From assembly GCA_001949185.1 (NCBI GenBank), contig BDGG01000004.1, forward strand, positions 1,668,278-1,732,277: 64,000 bases of DNA. Reading direction: 5' to 3'. The position numbers and the translations under genes were made by a program. A model generated the notes under the pieces. That model was not told where the DNA came from. It was given only the letters and a program-made list of their open reading frames with translations, and made no database searches. The DNA is from Ramazzottius varieornatus. Taxonomy: Eukaryota; Tardigrada; Eutardigrada; Parachela; Ramazzottiidae. Shown piece after piece: positions 25,112 through 50,577 of this stretch (positions are counted from its first letter, which is position 1; each line of letters starts with the position of its first letter).

Positions 25112-25205
25112 GGACAATGCTCGTCAGGAAACTGGATATTTTACCGTAAGAATCTATAGAACTTCCAAGGCAGAGTTCGCGTTCATGGATCACTCGTAGT
25201 CTAAT

Positions 25206-26751
25206 CTATAAGTATGCTTTTACAGAATCCTCCCTCATCCACTCCAGCAGTTCCGGTGTAAAGTACGTGATGATCACATCGGCACCCGCACGTCGCATTC
25301 CATGAAGTATCTCCAGGACAGCTGACCGAAGGTCGAAGGCACTTGTCTGCGCGGCACTCTTGAGCATGGCGAACTCACCGGATACTTGGTACACGAAGAG
25401 CGGGTGGTTCGGGAACTTGTCCTTGAGAAGTCGGACAATGTCCAGGTAAGGTAAGCCCGGTTTCACCATGATCATGTCCACGCCTTCTTGAACATCTCTC
25501 TCGGTCGCGCGTAAGGCGAGTCCTCGACTGGCGGAAGGCAGCTGGTACGCTTGTCGGTCTCCGAACGCTGGACATGACTGTGCGGCATCGCTGATAAGAG
25601 AAAAGACTTCGGAGCGCAGTACTCTACAATGACTGTCAGTCTATATTGCAGACACAAACCGAAAAGGACCGTAGAAGCAGGAAGCGAACTTCGCACTGTA
25701 GCTGAGAACCGATACCGAGTTCCCGTAATGGTTGTCCCGAAGAATTTTCTTGATTGCTCCCACTCTCCCATCCATCATGTCGGACGGGGCGATGATATGA
25801 GCTCCTGAATGACTGGTGAGTATCCAAGCGCGAGTGGTATTTGTGTCAATTGTACGAGTAAATCAAGGAACTTACCCGCTTTAGCATAAGCGAGACTGAT
25901 CTCCGCGAGCCTCGAGATGCTGGCGTCGTTGTCAACAAGTCCGTTTTCCCGGAGAATCGCTAGACACCCAAACGCAGGTACGCGGCACTTCGATATGAGC
26001 AATGAGGCTTAGTAGTTTATACATATTGACAAGCTTTAATTACTGTCGTTTCTTACCACAGTGGCCGTGGCTCGTGTACGGGCATAGGCACACATCACAA
26101 GCTACAACGAGTGGCGGGAAGGCTTTCCGAATTATTTTCACGGTCGTCACTATGGGACTGTTATCCATGCACGCTCCTGTACCGCGCCCATCCTACGACG
26201 TTTCGAAAGGTACGAACGTTTCTCCGGTCTTACTTGAGATCTTGCACGTACCTTCTTATGCTTGGCTATTACGCCAAATAACAGAATGGAGCTCAAGCCT
26301 TTCTTTACTAGGGGCTCCAACAATTCCACTACCCGGTTTGATCCAACACGATGCTGGCCTTTCATCGATATGATCTCTTCGTTGCCATCCGGATCATCCC
26401 TATCCCAATAATCAAGCGGTCAGTCTGTAATACTAAATCATTTTTCAGGTTATGTGCTTTGAATTCGTCGTAGAGACAGCCGAATCCACCAAAGCGTTAG
26501 GCGGATTCGAAGATACCATTGTGTGTACAAGTACGCGGTGTTTCTACTGTGAATCGTTTTAGAGCGAGATCGGTAACTTACGTGATGAAAACTGGATACA
26601 TGAGATGGCTGGCGGAAATGGCGTTGTTCGTGGCCTGCCATTGTCGCAGCACAGGATGGGAGTACCCGCTGTGCAAGATGGAATACAACTGCTCTTTCAC
26701 TGTGGAGCTTGCTGGTTTTGCTTCCATCTCCGATGAATACGTGGTAGACAT
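25206..26751 (-). CDS. ALAD: Porphobilinogen synthase (delta-aminolevulinate dehydratase)
   Basis: Six exons join in phase to 355 aa: 26582-26751, 26252-26399, 26057-26192, 25876-25959, 25660-25804, 25206-25590. The enzyme condenses two 5-aminolevulinate molecules to porphobilinogen, the second step of haem synthesis, in the cytosol. The zinc-binding cysteines are present in [15 protein letters not shown]. The two active-site lysines lie in YSAKFAS (about 218) and IMVKPGLPY (about 271), with the same 53-residue spacing as in human. The N-terminal [13 protein letters not shown] matches the family start region and is preceded by about 20 extra residues. The last eight residues after WMRE are also extra. 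All splice phases fit. Confidence 0.96.
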
Positions 26752-28048
26752 ATAGCAAATGACTTAAAAGGAGAACTTGCCGCAAAGATCAGAAGCTCGA
26801 ACAAGAAGTGTCAAGAAGCGTAAGTAAAGCGTGGCAAAGTTCACGCATGGGGACAATCTAACCCGATCTAGCTGATGTCCATCAGCACTGGTGGAGACAG
26901 GTGGCGTATCAGGTCGCATAATATTGTATTCTATGCTGTGGCAAATTCATGTTTGTTTTGCTGCAGGGTCCTCGTGTGCCGACGGCTTCTCCGAGGATTC
27001 GGTGGACGCGAAGGTGTGGAAGCTCTGATGCGGCTCAAGATTTCGACAAGAGTAGAAGCAGCAGAGGACTCGGCAAACGTGCAACCGCGAAAAAGGTGTT
27101 TACAACAACACGAAGACCGACGCAACATCAAGCCAAGGGACATCCAGTCCCCGGGAACGTCTACAGTTCCGATGCTGCATTGGAGGTATAGTGCAACATT
27201 CAATGACGGTCATTCCTGTTGCTTTTACTTGAAAATCTTATCTGTTTGGGAGTATTTCTGGGACGCTTGGGAGAGTAGGGGAGACTTTGCTGTGCACAGT
27301 ACTAGGAGCTTTATAAGAATCTTGTGAAGGACTCCGTGCGGCGGGAAGGAGGAAGTGCTTCTTTTGACCGGGTCTCAGTCTGTAATCGATTGGAGTAACA
27401 GTCCTGGCGAGCGAGAGAGTATCCTGAAAGGAAGGGCATTCTGAGAGCGGAAGCTGGAACGCTTTTCCGTTGAGGCGTTGCTGATCAGACGTGACGTTTT
27501 TTCTTTGAGTCGTCGTAAAGAGCAATGTCGTGCTGGTTTGCGGAAGAGCTTTTGGTGTTGCGGTTGCCTCGGAATTATCATTTTATCACTCGTCAAACAA
27601 TGTTACGACACTGATAGATTACTTGTCACTTTTTCACGTGTACGGAAGAGGCCAACCTCGACTGCGTTTGACGCCTCAGCCATTCGCGTAGTCGCTACCG
27701 TTGTACAAGATGAATGTAGCCGTTGGCGATTCTCCTCGTTGTGAATGCAACGACGTCAGCTTTGTTTATCTTTTGTGTCAATAAGATTGAGTGAGCATTC
27801 AATAGGCCTGATCGATGCAGATGGAATTTTCGAAATTTAAATGAACATGAACTGGAGTTGGTAAATAAGGCACGCATACTGATAATGCTGCGTCTGAACG
27901 TGATCTCTGAAATGCGCCTTTAATCACGTTTCTTTTCTTTTTGATATACCTAGGAAGGTCATAGATTCGCACACCGTCCTTCACTTTTTTCTCCCGCCTT
28001 GGCCTGAACATTTGGGATTCAGGCAGATGACTGAAACCAGATGGTATT

Positions 28049-28101
28049 CACAAGTGGCGCATACTCTCGTTTTTACTGGCTGAGAGCGTGCGCCACTTGT
28101 G
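28049..28101. repeat. GTGGCGCA hairpin, copy 1
   Basis: CACAAGTGGCGCA (28049-28061) faces its exact reverse complement at 28089-28101. The inner flanks also pair (ACTCTC with GAGAGC). It is a 53-bp foldback and the best-preserved member of a dispersed family. Confidence 0.8.
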
Positions 28102-29058
28102 AAAGCGAACGTGATAACGAACTGGTTCAACGCCTTAGATGGCTTACGAGTAGGCTTTGTTGTCTTTTAGCGCTCTCACCCGCGGTAATGTTTTCGCACG
28201 GCCATCGATTTATAGGAGTTTTCTGACGGTACGTATCGATGCGATATCAAAGCTCCATCTTTCAATGCGGATTAAGCGTTTCAACTTTTCCTGTCAAGGT
28301 TACACGATAATTGATATGACAAGGAAGGTGACAGACACGCATGGGTCTATAGCGTACTGAATATGAATACGATAAGCTTCCCACCATCTGGTTGACCAGT
28401 CTGATGAGTTGTCCAGTTGGACGAGAATAGCCGTTGGCCGTACATAAATGAATATTATCATGGTCGGATAAATTACGCTCACAGCTTCTGTTTCTCAGAA
28501 GTATTTTCTGCACGAAATATCGCTGCGTGTAACCTCTTGAAAAGCTAAACAGTAATCGGCCTGTACCCATACAGTGGCCATACGGCTACTTTGGCCTCGC
28601 GTGCTCGATGGGACACTGCATCTGCTCCTTCCTTCCACGATTAATGCTCCACAACATCTTTTGTTTGACTGGTCATATTTGCACTGCCAAGTTGCGGTTT
28701 GTCTGCCCATTGACAATTTACAACTGACATTTTTGTAGCGGCAAACCGGTTGCAAAACCGCAATGAAGTGCCCCTCACTCATTCATGAATATTTTCGAAA
28801 GCCCTTTTGAAATGTTAGTCTGTGGGCGCTGCAAATGGACATTGACTGCCCTGCCTGCATAACTCTCATTTGGCTAATGTTTATTTCTTTTAAACATCAA
28901 ATGGGTCAGTCCCAGACGATCCTGTAGCGCTTGTGTAAGTCAACACTCGGTCGGGCTCGTCAATGTTTCTTTCTCGATATTGCTAAAAATACTACATAGC
29001 ACAACAGAAAAACTTAGAAGAAAGCGAAGGTCTAATTTGAGTTTGACGATTGAAACTA

Positions 29059-29340
29059 CACTGAGTCCCATATTTATCTGTCCACCCCCATCTTCGTTTC
29101 AAAACTTCATAACTTATTTCGCACTAACCCGATTTCGATATTTTGAACGTCTTTCTAGAGATCAGTGTTTGATCTTTACGACCACGTGACTTCCGTATGA
29201 ATCAATCGGCAAATCAACTGGGAGCATCATCCTACGAACACCTAAAACTGTCTTGTTTTCGGCTCCGAGTTGCGGGTGTTAGCCAGCAGATCTGCTGGCT
29301 AGCAAAAATGGGGTTAGACAGATAATTATGGGGCTCAGTG
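29059..29340. mobile_element. MITE, TA-flanked, 282 bp
   Basis: About 33-bp terminal inverted repeats begin CACTGAG(T/C)CCCATA and agree at all but about four positions. The element is flanked by TA at 29057-29058 and 29341-29342, as for Tc1/mariner-type elements. A perfect 20-bp palindrome centred on AGATCT lies at 29281-29300. No coding capacity. Confidence 0.85.
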
Positions 29341-29384
29341 TATATGGGATATCGGCAAATAAATTGAACATGATGGCGCACACC

Positions 29385-29433
29385 CAAGTGGCGCACACAG
29401 CTAGCCGATGGTAATGAATATGTGCGCCTTTTG
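29385..29433. repeat. GTGGCGCAC hairpin, copy 2
   Basis: CAAGTGGCGCACA pairs with TGTGCGCCTTTTG about 36 bp later. It is a decayed member of the family at 28049, lying just outside the MITE that ends at 29340. An extra GGCGCACAC half-copy sits immediately upstream. Confidence 0.6.
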
Positions 29434-30408
29434 AGAAAGCGATCGTCTGCAGCTTATTTGCCGACGTTCCATTTAATATTCTAGAAGCTGAACTCGCAGT
29501 GAAATTTTCCATTCTTGTGTTCATGCGTATTGGTGTTATTATGTTCTGCCGCAGGAATCGACAGATTCTAGCATGCAGAGAGCTGTAAACTTTTATATAT
29601 TGGTGCTCCTGGCGTCTAATGATGTCGTTCGTTCTTTGGAATCGTTTGGTACAAATTGACCCCGAGAGTCTTGGTGTTTGATAGAAACTGTAGACGTACA
29701 GTATTTCACAGAAGCTTGATGGACTATAAATCAAAATTTAACAGTTGGCGCTTTGCTTTATGTACAAGCAAGCTCTGATCTGCTATTCGGCGTGGGCGTG
29801 GCACTATCTTGCGGTTTGCCGCGCATCTCTCGACGGTTGAATCTCTCGCCTCGTTCATCTCTACGAGTGAAGTAAACCCCTCGAATGAGCAGATAGTTTC
29901 GTTAGGAATTCGATTCTGTCTTCGTTTGGGCGTAAGCTCGCTTACTGTATATTCCTGCAGCGATTGAGGCGGCTTTCTGTATCTCAAATTGCCTCCCATT
30001 CTGGTCTAACTTTTGATGGACAGGCAATGATGACGACGAAGTTGTCGGCGTAATGGGACTTCACTCGTTTAAAACGATCAGGGATTTGAGGACACTGATG
30101 GATTTTTTTCCGGCAAACATCACGTCGAACTTTTGCGTAAACGCTCCTGGGATACCTTTATCGCTTTGCGAAACGGGATGATGTGATGGGTTCGCTCGTG
30201 CAGAACGGCTATAATGAGATGTCGCAATAGCAGCAGCTCTTTATGTATTGAACTTTTTCTAACGGATGTTGCACCTGGGAATCTCTCACTAGTGATTCAT
30301 TCCGGCCCGGCTGTTAATCTTTCCACCTTCACTTACGACATTGTGATATCGAGTCACCGGTCCGTCAAGCGACATATGCGCCGTTATGATATTAGGCTAT
30401 AGCTGACC

Positions 30409-33400
30409 GTGATGACTTCGAGGCGTGAAACCATTTTAAACCAGACGATGCGGAAGAACTACCTCGGTGATGATTCAGCTGATACCTTATCTAGACGGCT
30501 CGCGCGGCAAAGAACAGCTCACCAGCATCGTTTGTTGTCCTATTGTCTCAAGTCCAATTTGAACAATGAACAGTGGACATCAGCCGTCAACAATGTCGCT
30601 CCGGCATCCTCCAACGCGACGGAGCCGGTGGAAAAATCGGAATGCTTTGCACATCTCAGTGAATGTCTAATGGGTGGTGTTATTGCTCGCAAGAAAATTA
30701 CGACCGGCATCAACGCCTACAAGATGCAAGACTACAAAGCGGCATACCAAAGCTGGCTCGCTGCAAGCAGGCTTTGTGATAATCGGGAGCTATTTTATAC
30801 CCTTAATTACCTGATCTCGTTATCCTTTGACTTTGGCAATTTTCGGAAAATGCTGGGCTATGCCGTCCACCAGTTTCAGATTGCGCGCTTCCTCGGCGAA
30901 CGCAACTTGATCGCCGAGGCGTACTTGAACCTGCTGACAGCCCGTGGACTATTGTGCAACTGGGAGCTCTGTTTATCTTATTGCAAAAGCTGCTTAAATT
31001 ATTTGGATGTAGACAAAGCTGGCTACGTTTATGTAAGACGTGTTCACTTTCACAGGATCACGACCTTCACTAACTAACCTTTGGGAACAAAATGATGAGA
31101 TATACAACATATCACGTCAATTTATGTTGGATTATTCGTAAACCAGTATCGCCAGAATACTAGTAGAAGAAAGGCCAGTATCTTTTCGGTTTCGGTTTTG
31201 CAGATGAGTGTCGCGTGTGCGTACCTGGAGTTGAACAGATTCAGCGAAGCAGCCGGCTTCCTGAAGCTAACCTGCGATGCCTGCAACCAACAGAAGAACT
31301 ACGGATTACTGGTGCAGGCGCTGGTCGCTTGCTCTGGACTGTTTTTCAGCCTGAAGTCCTACCCGGAAGCCAAAGAGTTCGCCACGCGCGCTGTGGAGCT
31401 AGCAGGGACCATCTTCAGCATCAATCCCGGAAGTGCACGCTATCGACGCTGTGCAGTGCACTTGATCCCCATACAGGTTGTGTAACCGGTTGTAAACTGT
31501 CAATCGCGCTCTTTTCCCCATCGTCAAGTTCCTGTTTCGTAATTTCAATCGATGCTATCTCTTTTCCAGATCAAACTGAGGCAGCTAGACGAAGCCATGC
31601 AGCTGTGTGAGGTAAGGCTTTCCTAGTCTCACCGATACCGCACATGTAAACTGGATCTCGAGGCATTCGCGAGAGAAAGTAGCTTCCGTTTGGTGCGTTG
31701 ATGGACCAGCTACGGGCGCTCGTATCCACTTAGAATTTGATCGACCGAAGGATATTTGAAACTGTACCGTAATTGGCTTGATGGTTTAGGAAGTTAGTCT
31801 TAAGCTGTTGAGCTCTGCGGAGTCTGAACAAAAGCCCGGACCACGGACTGATTACCTCCTAAGAGACCGCTGGCGGTACTTCAGCCCTTCGCCGGATTGC
31901 AGGGCGAGGATGAAATTTCATCCTCAAATACATACAAGCACTTACTTGAAACCCAAAACTCCCTTGCTGCCACAAATTACTTTTTGAAAAAGGCAAAAAC
32001 GAGAGAGGTTTGACCGACTGACTTTTTCGTTTACATTTTCCGAAAAAAAATAGTTCAACAAGAAAATTGAATTAGTGCGTTTGGCTTCTGATAAGCCGGT
32101 AAATTCTTTCCTTCCAATCGTCAGCGTAACGAGGGACAGCTGTGGGGCGGAACCGTTCCCTTTTGCCACCTTGAGTCCGATTGTGCTGATACTAAGCTTA
32201 GGGAAGGAAGATTGATGGGCTGTTTGGATCGCTGATGAATTGAAAGTGGCATTGGCATTCCGCCTCAACGTTCAAACGCATCGAATTCGAAGCGATCAAT
32301 ACTTAAGTCGAGATGCGTTCAAGCTGATATTACGAAGATGCTGAATGCATGACGATGTAGGTAAAGTACCACTCCGCTCCACTCGGAAGCAAGATATTGG
32401 TGATGTGAACCAAGTGGTGGGGCGTATCGTCCACTAACGAGCATCATGACGACATAAAGCTTAATTTTGTGATAGGAACCCTCATAAACGCGAGCACAAT
32501 CAGCAAATGGTTGGATGAGGACTTTGATATCTTCGTGTGTTTGTTTCAGGAAGCCGTCAGGAGCGCACTCGAGTACCACGACGTTTATGTCCAAGCCAAG
32601 TGTCTACTGTACTTTGCTGACATCTCCCGTCTGAGGTCGGATCATGAAGTAAGCATGAGCCAGGCCTCCATCATGAAATTTCAGTGTTCGGATTCTGGAT
32701 GAATATTGTTTTAACTATTTCAGAGTTCATGTAATGGTACCTTTGGATCTTCGATCGCTGTGCATCAAGACAATACCTTGAATACTACTTCTCTCTTGTA
32801 GGTTGCCTACCAAAGCTACCAGGCTTCGCTGGACAGTGGTTATCCTCAGCTTCGGCTTCGGGCCCTCTTCGGGATTGGAAAATCAGTGTTAAAAACGCGA
32901 CCACTGGACGGAAACCAAGACATCGCACAAACCAAAGTACCGAAAAAGTTTTTCCATGGTAGAGTTATGGTCCTTATAGGCTTTTCGTTTTATAGGCTTT
33001 GAATTACTATCAGGAGGCACTGGAACTCGCGACTTCTTTGGGATGCAAGGTAAGAGCCGCTGGAAGTAAGACGGAAGTTAAAACCCTTCCTCGGACTGAC
33101 CGATGGTTAACATCGTTGGCATATCTGTGACAGTCGATGATTGACAGTTCTAAGATATAAAGGAAGTCATGGTCAATATAAGCACCGCAGGCTGTCCGAT
33201 ACTTGGTAGTTAAACATGGACAGAAGCGGAATAACGTCAAACTGAAGCTTCTGGTTTATTTCATGTAGCTCGACGTGCTACGCTGTTACCGGCGGATGGC
33301 TAAACTTCATCTGCCGACGGCAGAGGATTCCGTCAGTCCTCTTCAGCACGTACAGGAACTCTGTGATCAGTTGCAACTCTTTTGCAATTTGTGTGGCAAT

Positions 33401-33647
33401 CTGTGTGGGCTGAAGCGGAGCCAGCTAATAGTCCTTGGCTGCGGACATATTTATCATCGCAAGTAAGTACCGGCGGTCCTTGACAGAACGCAGGCCCTAA
33501 TTAGTCTTGATTCGAAATGGAGCTTTGAACTTTTCGTGCACTTTCAGATGCCTCACGGAAAACGGGAGAGTCAACGGAAAGCACTATTGCGTGACCTGTC
33601 GGAGCTTGAGTGAAGACATTTGCGAATCGTTCCTAGTTCTTTTATAG
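30409..33647 (+). CDS. RAPSN: Rapsyn-like TPR and RING-H2 protein
   Basis: Eight exons join in phase: 30409-31032, 31204-31476, 31570-31611, 32550-32648, 32802-32936, 32996-33049, 33269-33462, 33548-33647. Rapsyn clusters nicotinic acetylcholine receptors at synapses. Tandem TPR-like helices run through most of the protein (for example YLELNRFSEAAGFLKLTC and YYQEALELATSLG). The C-terminus has the rapsyn-type RING-H2: CNLCG, CGHIYHRKC, then CVTC. Two starts are possible. The upstream ATG at 30409 gives 506 aa. The in-frame ATG at 30670 gives 419 aa beginning MGGVIARKK, which places a Gly2 myristoylation-type start exactly where vertebrate rapsyn (412 aa, MG...) begins. The downstream start is therefore likely used, alone or in addition. 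Confidence 0.85.
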
Positions 33648-35890
33648 TTCTTGCCAATTACGTATACATTCCAGTTTTGAACTCAGATACGTGCCACTAC
33701 TTGAGCCAGCCCGGTGCAGCTGTATTAGTCGATGACAAGATTGCATTTGAGAAATTCCAAAGTTTTTTTCCTAGAGCGAAACTGTATACTCTTTCAGGCG
33801 GTTTACCTGAGTGAGCTTTAGTTTCATACAAGGAAGTTCATTTTATCTTGTTGCTTTTATCGTCCCTTTTTTTGAAGTCCGATCCTGAATAACTTCGGTC
33901 ATAAAGTCTATTCGGAATCCAAGCACATGGGACTGCTCAGGCCCGGAGCGCCCTCTTGTGGCAAGCTGTAGCCGGTTTTCTTCGTAGCGAAGGTTCCTCC
34001 TGGGCATGGACCTGTTACGGAGCTTCCTTGGATCAAAGAGAGGTGTTTTGGAGAGTCGACGTCTATGATTATTCGGTGCAGCGATCCATTTTGGAGGACC
34101 TGGGACAGGATGTGAACTACGTAGGAGGAAGTACTTGGACTTTAACTACAGACAACGAGCCTTCTTGTATTAATATCACCAAGGAGTACCGCGGCGACCC
34201 CCAGTGAAAAGTCCAGTACTCTATACGACGTCTCGGGCGAAACTTAATTCGCTTAATATACCATATCAGAATCAAGTTATTTCTTGAAATTGTCTAGCGA
34301 ATATCGGTTTCCAGAATACTTCCAAGAGTTATCCATGATGTTTGTTTTTAAATTCCGATAAGGACCCAGATGGGCGAGCCGAGTACAACAGCGTGTATTG
34401 AACACGCGATCTCCATGAAGCAGCTGATACAGAAACATCAAAGACTCAAAGATATACTGTGACAGCGTGACAAGAGATGTCGCACTACCAAACGAGAAAG
34501 CCTGTCTACTACGGCAGTGACATGTCGATAACAAACTGACTGCTGTGTACGGCGGAGATGTACACTTCAGAGAGCCACGCACTATTTCGGTAGCGACGAG
34601 CTCCAGACTTCACCCTCGTGGAACGCCAAGCACAAGTACTTCCACATTCTGTGCAAGTGCTACAAATGTATCCAAAAGTTGTGCACTATGCAGTACATCA
34701 GATAGATGTGATAGAGTAAGCTTGCTCCATGATGTACTGCCAGAAGCTGTAGTCGATTTGGCTGGCTGAACAGTCGCAGGCTTTCAGGCAATTAATTCAT
34801 CCTGTTTTCACTTATCTCGATATTCTCTTGTGCCATGGTTTGAAACAGTTGACCCACACCCTCGGGAACCGGCGAAAATATTAAGCCCGCAGTGACGTGA
34901 TGGTCTGATATTTTCCATAACTAAGCGAGCTTGGACCATCGGCGAATCTTATCCGTCGAAAACTGATACCGCGTGAATCGCGACAGCCGGCGACTTTCAA
35001 GAACTGAGACAGATACTTTCCGAGAAACGTTGTAGGAATACCAAGTGCATGGAATATTTTGTCGGGTGCGCTATCGATCTATACTTACCGAATCTTCCGA
35101 GATCACATGTCGACAGTTTCTACAAACCATAAATGATTACCGACGCCGGATTGCAGAGTCAGGTACGCTGTAATTAAGAATCTATAATGTATTAGTTCAG
35201 CGAAATTAGTTTATAATTTACGCATCCCCGCGGAGTGGAAACTGGAAAGTTAAAACAATACCCTCACGTACCACGCACCACGTATACCAGACAGCTTTCA
35301 CTTACACAGTAAGTTAGCAGACCAGCACACTGCCTGCTGATAAGATGTCACGGGACCAGCAATAAAAAAATGATGAACCGGAAACGAGTCGCTGCATTGG
35401 GCGATAAGGGTTGCTCCTGTAGTAAATTGATCCATTACGCGTTGTCCGCATTGGAGCCCATCCTGTAAATATAGACGCTTTCAAGAGCACAATATTCCGA
35501 CGAAATATCGATTGAAATCTTAGTGTTTTGCGCGGAGACCCGTATACAATCAGTATTGCTAAATCTCATCCGACGGGAGCTTATTCTTTGTTTGTTGTAT
35601 CTCGTTAGAAAACAATTACAAACCCTCCATTGTGGTTCATCTAGAAACGCTTAACCAGGCCGTTGTGCTGGTTGTATTCGAATTCGACATCTTTGGGGTT
35701 GTCGGTCAGAAATGGATGATATGTTTGAAGTAAATGATGGTACTTAAGCATAATGGCCTTCCCTCTATTTTGGTAGCCGGAACTTGTTAACGAACTGCTG
35801 GTGTCGTCAATGCCGGCCTTGGCGTGCCGCAAAAACCCATCTGTCACATTGAAGGAATTTAGAGCCAACACATGACGATCATCATTCATA
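33648..35890. other. Intergenic region upstream of PDE3
   Basis: About 2.2 kb. A plus-strand open frame at about 33930-34207 reads without stops for over 90 codons (for example VFWRVDVYDYSVQRS) and lacks a clear start, splice sites or family match. It could be a gene fragment. The remainder should contain the promoter of the membrane form of PDE3. I see no defined element. Confidence 0.35.

Positions 35891-50577
<14,687 letters not shown>

Larger units (their letters stand above)
26752..30408. other. Gene-poor region between ALAD and the rapsyn-like gene
   Basis: About 3.7 kb. At 26967-27188 (+) there is an exon-like stretch with a TGCTGCAG acceptor and a GGAG|GTATAG donor, rich in Arg, Ser and Thr in two frames. 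No gene model could be built around it. The rest holds the hairpin at 28049, the MITE at 29059 and a second hairpin at 29385. I see no other coding signal. Confidence 0.4.
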
